64,000 nt of DNA from Adhaeribacter terrigena (GCF_016623615.1 NZ_JAEHFX010000001.1:62001-126000), one strand, 5' to 3'. Positions 29,270 to 37,834 are shown, numbered from the stretch's first letter. A program made the numbers and translations. The notes: generated by a model not told the origin, from the sequence alone.

Positions 29270-31450
29270 ATGAGAAAACCGAAAAAACTGCTTGTAGCCT
29301 TTCTAAGCTTATTTTTGTTTGTACCAGTCGCCCAGGCGCAGACGAGCAATGCGTACACTTGCCAGACTGAAAGACATGCCGCAGAACTAGAAAACCAAAA
29401 CCCGAATCTGATAACCAATCGGCAAGCGATGGAAGCGCAGATTCAGCAGTATCTGCAGCAGGCAGGTTCGTTAAAAACAAATGGCGTGGTGATTAAAATT
29501 CCGGTGGTGGTGCACGTGGTTTCGGAAAAGGGCTGCAATTCTATCTCCAAAGCGCAGGTTTTGAACGGGCTGGAAGTAGTGAACCAGGATTTCCGGCGGC
29601 AAAACCCCGATACAATAAATACCCGCGCTGTTTTTAAACCATTCGCCGCCGATACCGAAATTGAATTTGTGCTGGCCCGGAAAGACCCGCAAGGCAACCC
29701 GACCGATGGCATAAACCGCATTACTTCGCCTTTGGCTCACGTGCCGGCTACCCGCGCAACTTTACAACAAGCCGTGCCGGCCTGGCCAACCAATCAGTAT
29801 CTCAATATCTGGCTGGTAGAAAGTATTTACGATGCCCAGTCTGGTATGAATATCTTAGGCTACGCTCAATTTCCGCACGTGCCGCCGTTGAATATTTTTG
29901 GGGTGGTACTGGAGCATAGCCAATGGGGAAAACAAGGTGCTGTGCCGGGCACCACCGCAAGCTCGACCGGCCATTTTGCTACCACCGAAATTGCGCATTG
30001 CTTTAACTTGTTTCATATCGAAGGTATTAATTGTACCGATGGGGATCTGGTTTCTGATACGCCCCCATCAACATTTGCCGGTCCGTTTACCTCGGCCTGT
30101 AACTTAAGCCAAAATACCTGTACCAACGATGTGGCCTTAGGTTTTCCGACAGATATGCCCGACCAGATCGAGAACTTTATGAGTTTCAGTAGTTTTTCCT
30201 GCATGAATATGTTCACGAACGGGCAGAAAATGCGCATGCGGGCCAGCCTCAATACGTATCCGCACCTGCAAAACATGGTTTCCCCATCTAATGCCCTTGC
30301 AACCGGCATTGATCCGAGTGTTACCGTAGCACCCTTAACGCCAAAACCTTATTTCTGTGCCGATACCAGAAGAATCTGTGCGGGCAATTCGGTTACTTTT
30401 TCGGATATTTCTTACCAGCAAGCAGCCAGTTCCAGAACCTGGAGCTTTCCGGGAGGCACGCCGGCCACTTCTACGGTGCAAAATCCGGTGGTAACGTACG
30501 CTACGCCCGGGAAATATGCCGTAACGCTTACGCTCAGCAATGGCGGCAACACTTACCCGGTTACCGTTACGAATTTCATTGAAGTAGTGCCGGTTTCGAA
30601 TCTGATTAATGTAACGTTCCCGGATTATTACGTGGAAAGTTTTGAAGAACCAACGTTCCCGGAAAGTGCAACGGCCAACCGCAACTGGGAAATGAAAACG
30701 TCTGCGCTGGGAGCAAACCCGGCGAATTGGCAAAGAACCAATGCATCATCATCCACCGGAGCCCATAGCCTTCTTCTGGGAAGTGCCAGTGTTCCGGAAG
30801 GAACGATCTCCACGTTAATTACGCCGAATTTTACCGGCGGTGCTCCCTATGTATTTTTTAGAATGGCTTATGCCAAACGCGTTGCGCAGCCGAAAGATGA
30901 ACTGCGGGTCTATGCCTCTGCAGATTGTGGCGCAACCTGGGGCAACCCGATTATTACCTTAACCGGCAATCAGTTAGTTACTAACGGCGGCACAAGTGTA
31001 AGCGGAAACTATATTCCTGCTTCCGGTGATTGGAAAACCAAATTTATTAGTTCCGGAGGAAGTTTCCAGAATTGGGGCGCTGACCATACCATGTTCAAAA
31101 TTGAAACCGTGAACAACGGCGGCGGCACGTTTTACTTCGATAATTTTGAGATCGGAAACTTGTTATGCACTAACGAAGAACTGGCTTCGCAAAATAAGAT
31201 CAACCTTTATCCGAACCCCTTAACTGCTGAATCGAAGCTGGAATTTGAATTGAAAACTTCGGAAAAAGTAACGGTGAAAATTCTGGATCTGGTTGGAAAA
31301 ACTATCTATTCCGGTTCGGAAGCTACTTTTTCGGCCGGAAAGCATAGCGTTTTGCTGGCCGATAAAGTGAAAAACCAAAGCAAAGGTTTGTACCTGGTGC
31401 AGCTGCAAATGGGCGGGAAAGTTTTCAATACCAAATTGCTCTTGCAATAA
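29270..31450 (+). CDS. Secreted M43 (pappalysin-like) zinc-protease homolog with PKD and T9SS sorting domains
   Basis: 726 residues. Signal peptide about 1-24 (cleavage after AQA). An M43-type domain runs to about residue 340: the active-site region reads TEIAHCFNLFHIEG, so the first zinc His of HEXXHXXNXXH is Thr239 while Glu240, His243 and His249 remain; a Met-turn-like FMSFSSFSCMNMFTNGQ follows. A PKD domain (about 365-440; VTFSDISY through VTLTLSNGG), a further beta-sandwich module, and a C-terminal type A sorting domain (LYPNPLTAESKLEFEL to the end) show export by the type IX system to the cell surface or medium. Activity is doubtful because of the missing ligand. Confidence 0.85.
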   Translation: MRKPKKLLVAFLSLFLFVPVAQAQTSNAYTCQTERHAAELENQNPNLITNRQAMEAQIQQYLQQAGSLKTNGVVIKIPVVVHVVSEKGCNSISKAQVLNGLEVVNQDFRRQNPDTINTRAVFKPFAADTEIEFVLARKDPQGNPTDGINRITSPLAHVPATRATLQQAVPAWPTNQYLNIWLVESIYDAQSGMNILGYAQFPHVPPLNIFGVVLEHSQWGKQGAVPGTTASSTGHFATTEIAHCFNLFHIEGINCTDGDLVSDTPPSTFAGPFTSACNLSQNTCTNDVALGFPTDMPDQIENFMSFSSFSCMNMFTNGQKMRMRASLNTYPHLQNMVSPSNALATGIDPSVTVAPLTPKPYFCADTRRICAGNSVTFSDISYQQAASSRTWSFPGGTPATSTVQNPVVTYATPGKYAVTLTLSNGGNTYPVTVTNFIEVVPVSNLINVTFPDYYVESFEEPTFPESATANRNWEMKTSALGANPANWQRTNASSSTGAHSLLLGSASVPEGTISTLITPNFTGGAPYVFFRMAYAKRVAQPKDELRVYASADCGATWGNPIITLTGNQLVTNGGTSVSGNYIPASGDWKTKFISSGGSFQNWGADHTMFKIETVNNGGGTFYFDNFEIGNLLCTNEELASQNKINLYPNPLTAESKLEFELKTSEKVTVKILDLVGKTIYSGSEATFSAGKHSVLLADKVKNQSKGLYLVQLQMGGKVFNTKLLLQ
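31325..31353 (+). repeat. 29-bp boundary repeat BE12 (inside a coding sequence)
   Basis: ACTTTTTC, GGAAAG and CATAGCGTTTT with exact 29-bp spacing, translated in frame within the T9SS sorting domain (ATFSAGKHSVLLA). Confidence 0.7.
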
Positions 31451-31470
31451 AAGGCTGATGCATACACATA

Positions 31471-31507
31471 AAAAAAGCCTGCTGAATGATTTTCAGCAGG
31501 TTTTTTT
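31471..31507. terminator. Bidirectional terminator between M43-like gene and Ldh-type dehydrogenase
   Basis: Stem CCTGCTGA (31478-31485) with TCAGCAGG (31493-31500), flanked by A6 and T7 tracts, between convergent genes. Confidence 0.85.
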
Positions 31508-31522
31508 GTTTTTAGATCGGGC

Positions 31523-31551
31523 AGTTTTTCACCCTGAAAGCATAGCATTCT
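31523..31551 (+). repeat. 29-bp boundary repeat BE13
   Basis: AGTTTTTC, CCCTGAAAG, CATAGCATTCT (end slightly decayed), 29 bp, directly abutting the stop of the minus-strand dehydrogenase. Confidence 0.7.
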
Positions 31552-32610
31552 CTAGAAAGTTAAGCTGAATTTTTTGGCCAGTTCCTCCAGGTCTTTAATT
31601 ACCGGATCGAGTAAGTGAATGCCTTCCTGCAGGCGCTGCTCGGAAGTGATGCGTTCCGGATCGCCGGGGATCATTACTTTTTCGCCGGGCTTGGCTTTGG
31701 AATTGCGGAAGGTTTGGATCCAGTTATCCATGTGGGCTTTAAATTCATCGGCGGGACGGAACGCATCTACGCGCATGGCACCCAGAAAATGCCCGATGCC
31801 TTCGCCTACCGGGTTTTCCGGCAACGGTAAAAAGCTTACGAACGGCGGTACCCAGGGACCGTAATTTGCCCCGCTTAAAACTGCCGAAAAAATATCGACC
31901 ACCGAGCCCAAACCGTAGCCTTTGTAACTGGCTGAAGCACCGCCGAGCGGCAGCATTGCGCCGCCCAGTTTCAGTTCGTCGGGGTTGGTGGAATCCAGGC
32001 CGAATTTGGTTTGGATCCAGCCAATTGGCGCTGCTTGTTTTTTGCGTTGCAGTACTTCCAGTTTGCCGTTGGCCGCGGTGGTAGTAGCCATGTCCAGAAT
32101 AAAATCGGGTTCTTCGTTGGCCGGAATGGCAATGGCAATGGGATTGGTGCCTAATAAACGGTCGAGGCCATTGGTTGGGGAAACCAGCGGACTGGCGTTG
32201 GTCATGGCCCAGCCGATCATGTTGTGGGGCAGGGCACGCATGGCATGGTAGCCGGCAATGCCGAAGTGGTTCGAATTTTTTACTGAGATCCAGCCGCTGC
32301 CCGCAATTTCAGCCTTCTGAATAGCCATATCCATTACTCTGGGTGCAACAACTAAGCCTAAACCGGCGTCGCCATCTATAGTAGCGGTACTGGGCGTTTG
32401 GTGCACGATCCTGATTTCGGGTCTGGCATTGATGCGGCCGGCATCCCAGAGGCGCACGTACCCGATCAGGCGGGCAATGCCGTGCGAATCTACGCCCCGC
32501 AGATCAGCGGCCAGCAACGATTCGGTGGCTAAACGGGCATCGTCTTCCGGGCAGCCCATGGCCAGAAAAACCTGTTCGGTAAAATGAAAGAGGTGATTAT
32601 ATGAAAACAT
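31552..32610 (-). CDS. Ldh-family (malate/L-sulfolactate type) NAD(P)-dependent dehydrogenase
   Basis: 352 residues of the Ldh_2 family, unrelated in fold to classical L-lactate dehydrogenases. Signatures: DLRGVDSHGIARL near residues 36-48 with the catalytic His, VKNSNHFGIAGYHA, GTNPIAIAIPA and DMATTTAANGKLE with the nucleotide-binding region; GASASYKGYGL near 225. Substrate (malate, ureidoglycolate, sulfolactate or another 2-hydroxyacid) cannot be told. Divergent from the DUF4139 gene with a 99-bp shared upstream region. Confidence 0.9.
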   Translation of the reverse strand: MFSYNHLFHFTEQVFLAMGCPEDDARLATESLLAADLRGVDSHGIARLIGYVRLWDAGRINARPEIRIVHQTPSTATIDGDAGLGLVVAPRVMDMAIQKAEIAGSGWISVKNSNHFGIAGYHAMRALPHNMIGWAMTNASPLVSPTNGLDRLLGTNPIAIAIPANEEPDFILDMATTTAANGKLEVLQRKKQAAPIGWIQTKFGLDSTNPDELKLGGAMLPLGGASASYKGYGLGSVVDIFSAVLSGANYGPWVPPFVSFLPLPENPVGEGIGHFLGAMRVDAFRPADEFKAHMDNWIQTFRNSKAKPGEKVMIPGDPERITSEQRLQEGIHLLDPVIKDLEELAKKFSLTF

Positions 32611-32709
32611 CTATATAAAGCGTTAAAGCGGTAAAAGTACCACAATTTAGGCAGAAATTTCCGAGCTTTACGGGAAATGCTATTCCTTCCAGTTATCATG
32701 CTTCCTTCT

Positions 32710-34398
32710 ATGAATAATTTCTCTGTTGCGCGTTCCCGGGTTTTTACCGCGATTTTCATAGCGTTTTTGCTCCTGTTTTCTGTACCGTTTCAGCTTCGGG
32801 CGCAAAGCCGGAAAGAAGTTTCGGCTACGGTAAAGGAGGTAACCGTTTTTCTGCAGCGCGCCCAGGTTTTCAGTTCGGTCAGAACCAATATTAGTGCCGG
32901 CGAAACCGAAGTAGCCATTATTAATGTGCCTTCGCAGCTCGACGCGGCCAGTTTGCAGGTGGAAGCTAAAGGAAACGCTATGTTGCTCAACATTCGGTAT
33001 GAGAATGATTACCTGGGCGGCAAAACCAAACCGAAAGATGTAATACAGGTGGAAGATTCGCTTCAGAATTATACCAACCAGATCCGCACGGTAACCGACC
33101 AGATCGATATTTTCCGGAAGGAGGAAACCATGATATTGGCAAACCAAAGCATTGGCGGCCAGAAAGGCGTTACGTTAGACGATCTGGAAGAAATTGCCGA
33201 TTTTTTCCGCCAGCGGCTTACTTCTATCCGGACAAACATTTTGAAAAATGAAATTAAACTGAAAATTCTAAACGAAAAAGCCCAGAATTTACGCAACCAG
33301 TTAGGCGAAGTGAACAGCCGCCGGGCTTTGCCTACAGGCCGCATTCTGGTAAATGTTTCCGCCGAAAACGCTACCCCGCTGAACCTGGAAATAAGTTACG
33401 TGGTTTATAACGCCGGCTGGCAACCAACCTACGACCTGCGCGCCACCAATACCAAAAGCCCGATGAAGTTGTTTTACAAAGCCAATGTGTACCAGAATAC
33501 GGGGGTAAGCTGGAATAACGTAAACCTGACTTTAGCGACTACCAACCCAAGCATCGGCGCAACCAAACCGGAATTACAGCCCTGGTATCTTTATTTTTAT
33601 ACGCCAACGCCGCGCGTTACCACCTTGTCTGAAGTTTCGGTTACGAGCGCTTCAAGAAAAAGAAACCGGCTGGCAAAACCCGCGGTAAACCAAAGTATTG
33701 ACGTGTCTGCCGCGCCTCCGGCGGAGATGGAAGGTTGGGGCGCTGAAGCGGCTGATGTAGTTTCGGATTACACGCAAACCACGGAAAGTACTTTGTCGGT
33801 TAATTTCAAGATCGGCATTCCGTATTCGGTTCCTTCAGATGGCAAGCGGCAATTGGTAGATATTCAGCAACTCGACGTGCCGGCTACCTACAAATATGCC
33901 GCAACGCCTAAACTGAGCACCGATGCTTTTTTGCTGGCCCAACTTACCGGTTGGGATGAGTACAACATTCTACCCGGCGAAGCCAATATTTTCCTGGAAG
34001 GCACTTTTACCGGCAAAACCGTACTGAACCCGCAAGCCACCGGCGATACATTACAGGTTTCCCTGGGCCGCGACAAAAGGGTAGTGATTTCGCGCGAAAA
34101 AGTGAAGGAACTGCAAAGCAAAAGTTTGCTAGGAAATACCCGCAAAGAAGTGCGCGGCTTTGTAACTACCATTCGCAACACAAAGAACGAAGCCCTGGAA
34201 ATTACTTTAGAAGACCAGATTCCGGTAAGCAACAACAAGGAAATTGAAGTGGAACTGGAGGAAGGCAGCAACGGGAATTTAAACAAAGATACCGGCAAAA
34301 TTACCTGGAACCTGAAACTGAATCCGAACGAAACGAAGAAAATCCCGCTGCGCTTCTCGGTGAAATATCCGAAAAATCAGGTGGTGCCGGGACTTTAG
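32710..34398 (+). CDS. DUF4139 domain-containing (MuiA-like) envelope protein
   Basis: 562 residues from the ATG at 32710 (MNNFSVARSRVFTAIFIAFL); in-frame ATGs at 32677 and 32698 are possible, but 32710 gives a normal signal peptide ending QLRAQ. Layout: signal peptide, DUF4140-like N-terminal region (VTVFLQRAQVFSS), a coiled-coil stretch at about 110-200, and the DUF4139 C-terminal beta domain (SYVVYNAGWQPTYDLRA; DQIPVSNNKEIEV). Contains TLSEVSVTSASRKR, resembling plug-type motifs. Periplasmic or surface role unknown. Repeat BE14 is translated inside the signal peptide. Confidence 0.85.
   Translation: MNNFSVARSRVFTAIFIAFLLLFSVPFQLRAQSRKEVSATVKEVTVFLQRAQVFSSVRTNISAGETEVAIINVPSQLDAASLQVEAKGNAMLLNIRYENDYLGGKTKPKDVIQVEDSLQNYTNQIRTVTDQIDIFRKEETMILANQSIGGQKGVTLDDLEEIADFFRQRLTSIRTNILKNEIKLKILNEKAQNLRNQLGEVNSRRALPTGRILVNVSAENATPLNLEISYVVYNAGWQPTYDLRATNTKSPMKLFYKANVYQNTGVSWNNVNLTLATTNPSIGATKPELQPWYLYFYTPTPRVTTLSEVSVTSASRKRNRLAKPAVNQSIDVSAAPPAEMEGWGAEAADVVSDYTQTTESTLSVNFKIGIPYSVPSDGKRQLVDIQQLDVPATYKYAATPKLSTDAFLLAQLTGWDEYNILPGEANIFLEGTFTGKTVLNPQATGDTLQVSLGRDKRVVISREKVKELQSKSLLGNTRKEVRGFVTTIRNTKNEALEITLEDQIPVSNNKEIEVELEEGSNGNLNKDTGKITWNLKLNPNETKKIPLRFSVKYPKNQVVPGL
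32739..32767 (+). repeat. 29-bp boundary repeat BE14 (inside a signal-peptide coding region)
   Basis: GGTTTTTACC at the left and CATAGCGTTTT at the right, 29 bp, encoding part of the hydrophobic core. It shares its first 10 bases with the intergenic copy BE28. Confidence 0.55.
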
Positions 34399-34410
34399 AA
34401 TTGCTGATGG

Positions 34411-34438
34411 TTAATTGTTAATTGTTAATTGTTAATTG
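34411..34438. repeat. TTAATTG tandem repeat, four units
   Basis: Four perfect 7-bp units directly after the DUF4139 gene. Confidence 0.95.
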
Positions 34439-34441
34439 TTG

Positions 34442-34470
34442 GGTTTTTAGGTCCAAAATTATAGCGTTAT
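34442..34470 (+). repeat. 29-bp boundary repeat BE15
   Basis: GGTTTTTAGG, CAAAA and TATAGCGTTAT, 29 bp; the outer end is slightly decayed. Confidence 0.65.
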
Positions 34471-34532
34471 GTTGGTTGTTCGAAGTACGTGTTACCCACC
34501 CTAAACTCAGATTCTGCCAACTTCAAGAATTA

Positions 34533-34679
34533 TTGAGTCATTCTGAGCTTGCTGAAGAATCTAACTGGTACTGCTATGGAATTCGAGCGAAGCAATGAAT
34601 TCCTTGGTCGAGGTTCGAGGTTAGCTATCGTGCGGTTTCGGTACGCGTTAGTTCCCTCGACAAGCTCGGGATGACCAGA
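34533..34679. repeat. REP/MITE-like inverted-repeat element A
   Basis: The left arm begins TCATTCTGAGCTTGCTGAAG and the reverse complement of the right arm begins TCATCCCGAGCTTGTCGAGG: about 25-bp imperfect terminal inverted repeats with about 95 bp between. The arms resemble widespread bacterial intergenic repeats. Confidence 0.75.
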
Positions 34680-34744
34680 AAAATTATTTATTAATTCCTT
34701 AAACTGACATTGTTGGTAGAAGTAAGCATTATTTGCTGCATAAA

Positions 34745-34775
34745 AAAGCCGCTCCGGAAACTCCAATGCGGCTTT
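34745..34775. terminator. Bidirectional hairpin between DUF4139 gene and ppx-like gene
   Basis: AAAGCCGC (34745-34752) pairs with GCGGCTTT (34768-34775), with A6 before and T-rich sequence after. Confidence 0.7.
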
Positions 34776-34788
34776 ACTTTCTTAAATC

Positions 34789-34817
34789 AAAACGGTAGCG
34801 TTTTCGGCCTGAAAAGT
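34789..34817 (-). repeat. 29-bp boundary repeat BE16
   Basis: AAAACGGTAG at the left, GGCCTGAAAAGT at the right, 29 bp; contains the semi-palindrome AAAACGGTAGCGTTTT. Confidence 0.8.
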
Positions 34818-34850
34818 CCAGATACCAATTACCAGCTGCCAGATACCAAA

Positions 34851-35795
34851 TTAAGCCGTTTTCATGGCCAGTAATTCCTGGAGCATCCCTTCTTTCAGGG
34901 CGTAACCAGAAACCCGGATGCGCTCCATCTGATATTCCTCCAATATAAAATCGATCAGCACCAAAGCAACCACGATCATGTCGGCCCGCATTTCGATCAT
35001 GCCGGGAATGGCCAAGCGTTGCAGGTGGTTCATGGGCAGAATTTCGTGGTACATGCGGTAAAAAGAAGCCAGGGAAAGATCCCATTCCGAACGGGAATTC
35101 TCGAGGCGGTTATAGCCGTGTTTCAGCGCTTCCATGTCGCAGAGCGTATCGAAGGTGCCGGAAGAACCGATGAGGGTTTTAGGTTGGAATTTGCGGACCG
35201 CTTCGCTTAAGGGCGCCAGCTTCTGTAACAGAAATGCCTTTTCAGCGGCAATTTCCGGTTCCGGGATCGGGTCGTGTTTAAAAAAATGATCGAGCAGGCG
35301 CTGGGCACCAATTTCGAAGCTGCGTTTCCAGAAAATGGTTTTGCGGTCGGCAATGATAAATTCTACGCTGCCGCCGCCAATATCGATGATCAGGTTTTTT
35401 TCCAGACCCAGATCCATGGCGCTGCGCACACCCAGGTAGATCAGTTCGGCTTCGCGGTCGCCGTCAATAATTTCAATGTCGTAGCCAAAGGTTTGCTTGA
35501 TTTCCCGGGCCAGCGCCGGACCGTTGGAAGCGTTGCGCATGGCGCTGGTAGCGGTGGCTTTTACTTCGTGCACCCGGAATTCGGCCATTCTTTCCTGAAA
35601 AGCTTCGAGCGTGATCAGGGCGCGTGCCCAGGCATCGGGCGCAATTTCGCCGGAACTGATGCCGCCTTTGCCGAGTTTTACCGGCGCTTTGAATTTCAGC
35701 AACACATTGCCGTGACCGTAATCGTCTATTTCGGTTATCATTAGATGGAACGTGTTGGTTCCCAGGTCGATAAGAGCAATGCGGTGCCGGTTCAT
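34851..35795 (-). CDS. Ppx/GppA family phosphatase (short form)
   Basis: 314 residues from the ATG at 35795 (MNRHRIALIDLGTNTFHLMI); the frame is open further upstream but that part is not conserved. ASKHA-fold phosphate loops: DLGTNTFHL, IDIGGGSVEFI and GSSGTFDTL. Exopolyphosphatase or pppGpp phosphohydrolase role in polyphosphate or stringent-response metabolism. It lacks the C-terminal HD-like domain of the roughly 500-residue enterobacterial enzymes. Lies 10 bp downstream of the methyltransferase gene in the same direction, probably one transcript. Confidence 0.9.
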   Translation of the reverse strand: MNRHRIALIDLGTNTFHLMITEIDDYGHGNVLLKFKAPVKLGKGGISSGEIAPDAWARALITLEAFQERMAEFRVHEVKATATSAMRNASNGPALAREIKQTFGYDIEIIDGDREAELIYLGVRSAMDLGLEKNLIIDIGGGSVEFIIADRKTIFWKRSFEIGAQRLLDHFFKHDPIPEPEIAAEKAFLLQKLAPLSEAVRKFQPKTLIGSSGTFDTLCDMEALKHGYNRLENSRSEWDLSLASFYRMYHEILPMNHLQRLAIPGMIEMRADMIVVALVLIDFILEEYQMERIRVSGYALKEGMLQELLAMKTA

Positions 35796-35805
35796 AGAGC
35801 GAAGG

Positions 35806-36699
35806 TTAAGGTTTCGGAGCGTTGGTGCTGAAGCGGAAAAAAGTGCCCAAAGGCAGCTTACGTAATTTCTGGTCCTGGAGATATATTTCGCCAAGTTCCT
35901 GCGTTTTTTTCGCGAACGGAAAGTTCTGATTCATCAGGTTTTCTAGGATCAGGGCCGAGAAACCGAGCGAATACAGGTTGATAACGAGAAAGCTGTTTTT
36001 CGGTTCGAGCAGTTCGGCGCAGAGTTTCAGCATTTCGTTCAGTTCGTCTTCCAGCTGCCACTTTTCGCCGTTCGGTCCGCGACCGTAAGCGGGCGGGTCC
36101 AGGATGATGCCGTTGTATTTATTGCCCCGTTTCACTTCGCGTTTCACAAAGGTCATGGCGTCTTCCACGATCCAGCGGATGTCTTTTAAACCGCTGGCTT
36201 CCATGTTTTCGCGAGCCCAGAAGTTCACCTGTTTTACCGAATCTACGTGCGTAACCTGCGCGCCGGCACCTCTGGCGGCTAAACTCGCGCCGCCGGTATA
36301 GGCAAATAAATTCAAAACTTTGGCGTTCGGAATCGCTTTGCTTTGGTCGTAAATGAATTTCCAGTTGGCGTCCTGCTCCGGAAACAACCCTACGTGCTTA
36401 AAGCTGCTCAAACCCAACCGGAATTTCAGTTTCAGGTTTTTGTAGTTGTAATTGATGAACCATTGCTCGGCCATATTCTTTTTCAGCATCCATTGTCCGC
36501 GCTCGGCGCTGCCTTTTTCGCGCTTGAAAATGGCTTGGGCCTGGTTTTTCCATTCGGTTTCGGAAAGGGCTTTGTCCCAGATGGCTTGCGGTTCAGGACG
36601 GGCCAAAACAAAATCGCCGAAGCGCTCCAGCTTTTCGAAATTGCCGGAATCGATCAGTTCATAATCGGGCCAGTTGGAAACGGTGAGAAAAGAATACAT
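35806..36699 (-). CDS. Class I SAM-dependent methyltransferase (RlmI-like)
   Basis: 297 residues from the ATG at 36699 (MYSFLTVSNWPDYELIDSG). The upstream 52 in-frame codons translate a TTGGTTG-type simple repeat (QQRTNNQQPITNN) and are rejected. SAM-binding motif I NLFAYTGGASLAA, acidic residue in VTHVDSVKQ and the motif IV LDPPAYGRG match the family of 23S rRNA cytosine-C5 methyltransferases such as RlmI/YccW, although the PUA domain is not evident. The exact target is unknown. Confidence 0.85.
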   Translation of the reverse strand: MYSFLTVSNWPDYELIDSGNFEKLERFGDFVLARPEPQAIWDKALSETEWKNQAQAIFKREKGSAERGQWMLKKNMAEQWFINYNYKNLKLKFRLGLSSFKHVGLFPEQDANWKFIYDQSKAIPNAKVLNLFAYTGGASLAARGAGAQVTHVDSVKQVNFWARENMEASGLKDIRWIVEDAMTFVKREVKRGNKYNGIILDPPAYGRGPNGEKWQLEDELNEMLKLCAELLEPKNSFLVINLYSLGFSALILENLMNQNFPFAKKTQELGEIYLQDQKLRKLPLGTFFRFSTNAPKP

Positions 36700-36750
36700 A
36701 TATACAGGTCGGATTTTTTTGCTAAAACGTTGCGCGAAGGTACTAAATTT

Positions 36751-36801
36751 GTTGTTGGTTATTGGTTGTTGGTTGTTCGTTCGTTGTTGGTTGTTGGGTG
36801 G
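36751..36801. repeat. TTGGTTG-type degenerate simple repeat
   Basis: About 50 bp of GTTGTTGGTTATTGGTTG-like units upstream of the methyltransferase gene. Confidence 0.8.
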
Positions 36802-36844
36802 GAATTTTGGAACTTGCGGAGATAGAAAGTATTGAATCCATTTT

Positions 36845-37273
36845 ATGAAAGTCAATTTTGAATTAGTTGAGAATTACGCCATTAATTTTGAAGGCAGGCA
36901 TATTGATGTTCATAATGACTACGATTTTGTTAGTTTTGATTTTGATATAGTATCACAAATTTTGAAACTTAACTGGATAAAATCAGATAGAAATAGAATT
37001 ACTTTCAATGAGATTCTTGATTTCACTTTGATTCATTATGAGGTAAATTTTCTAAATATTATGCCTCGCGATTCTAAAGCACTGAATTCTGATGATTCTT
37101 GCTTATTAGATTTTACTTTCTTTCCATCTACGGAACGTGATATAAATGATAGTTTAATGATTCAAAATTTGCCTCACAATTTAGATGATATCATTTATAC
37201 ATTCGCGGGAGGACAAATCATAAGAGTTAATTGTAGTGAAATTAAATTTGTAACGTCTTCAATAAAAAGTTAA
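36845..37273 (+). CDS. Hypothetical protein, A/T-rich orphan
   Basis: 142 residues, no recognised family. Acidic and rich in Asn, Asp, Phe and Ile; no signal peptide or membrane segment. Codon use is markedly A/T-biased (AAT, TTT, GAT, AGA) compared with the G/C-rich neighbours, pointing to transfer. Predicted alternating strands with FLNIMPRDSKAL and a conserved-looking C-terminal IIYTFAGGQIIRVN; the composition is reminiscent of small immunity-type proteins, but nothing identifies it as one. Its start lies just 5' of a simple repeat and divergent from the methyltransferase. Confidence 0.55.
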   Translation: MKVNFELVENYAINFEGRHIDVHNDYDFVSFDFDIVSQILKLNWIKSDRNRITFNEILDFTLIHYEVNFLNIMPRDSKALNSDDSCLLDFTFFPSTERDINDSLMIQNLPHNLDDIIYTFAGGQIIRVNCSEIKFVTSSIKS

Positions 37274-37288
37274 ACAAACTGTAATCTT

Positions 37289-37317
37289 ACTTTTTTAGCC
37301 ATTTTTGATATCGTTTT
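37289..37317 (+). repeat. 29-bp boundary repeat BE17
   Basis: ACTTTTTTAGCC at the left, ATATCGTTTT at the right, 29 bp, 32 bp upstream of the second orphan gene. The similarity to BE18 extends beyond the repeat. Confidence 0.75.
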
Positions 37318-37349
37318 CACTAAATTAATGAAGTTGACTTGCTATTCTT

Positions 37350-37811
37350 ATGCTAATGAAATCAATAATGATTTTTATTTCTTTCCTTCTGATATCATTT
37401 AATTGTATTGCTCAAAATCCAATAATTAGGACAGACTTTGACACGATTAAGGTTTTTCATGAAAAAACGCTTGTTCATTATAGAACATATCAAGACTCTT
37501 TGTTAGTTGAAGAAGCTCAGGCATTCTTATTTCCGATTACACTCAAAATTCCCAGGTTTAGATTATTGTTGGGCATTTTCAAAGTAGAAGTTGAGACCGA
37601 TAGCATTGTTTTTCATGGGAGTAGAAAAAGCTTTTTGTCGGATCGGTCTTATAAAGTTGAAGAATATGAAAATGGTCAACTTTTAAACACGGGTTATTTT
37701 GATTCTTCTGGTCTTGAAATAAGTAAAGCTTTATTTTATTCTCATAGTAATTTTAAAGGGCCATGTGTTGAATATGGCAGCCATTTCTTCCTGAAAGGCA
37801 GAAAAAATTAG
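37350..37811 (+). CDS. Hypothetical secreted protein, A/T-rich orphan
   Basis: 153 residues (the ATG at 37356 is an equally possible start). Signal peptide about 1-22 (MIFISFLLISFNCIAQ) with a Cys that could be a lipobox, so possibly a lipoprotein. The C-terminal half contains YENGQLLNTGYFDSSGLEI, faintly like the G-x-Y MORN-type units of YwqK-like proteins. Codon use is as A/T-rich as the preceding orphan. Flanked by two similar 45-bp sequences (37286-37332 and 37831-37878), each ending in ATGAA. Confidence 0.5.
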   Translation: MLMKSIMIFISFLLISFNCIAQNPIIRTDFDTIKVFHEKTLVHYRTYQDSLLVEEAQAFLFPITLKIPRFRLLLGIFKVEVETDSIVFHGSRKSFLSDRSYKVEEYENGQLLNTGYFDSSGLEISKALFYSHSNFKGPCVEYGSHFFLKGRKN

Positions 37812-37834
37812 AATACCATACAATAGCCATTCTT

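Larger units (their letters stand above)
34399..34850. other. Repeat-rich intergenic region
   Basis: 452 bp between convergent genes. Contents in order: a TTAATTG tandem repeat (34411-34438), boundary repeat BE15, an inverted-repeat element (34533-34679), a bidirectional hairpin (34745-34775) and BE16. A minus-strand ORF at 34530-34766 only translates the inverted repeat (HPELVEG and FFSKLRMT are typical translated-repeat peptides) and is not taken as a gene. Confidence 0.7.

Noticed and set aside
33364-33392. AAAACGCTACC inside the DUF4139 gene as another boundary repeat
   Set aside because: The core matches but the helically spaced T and A tracts are missing; taken as chance.
34411-34438. 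Possible CRISPR-like array
   Set aside because: Only four 7-bp contiguous units without spacers; a simple tandem repeat. No CRISPR array or cas gene was seen in the window.
34530-34766. 78-codon minus-strand ORF
   Set aside because: It translates inverted-repeat element A; peptides such as HPELVEG and FFSKLRMT are signs of translated intergenic repeats, not of a gene.
36700-36855. N-terminal extension of the RlmI-like methyltransferase
   Set aside because: The extra codons translate a TTGGTTG-type simple repeat (QQRTNNQQPITNN); the ATG at 36699 fits the conserved start.
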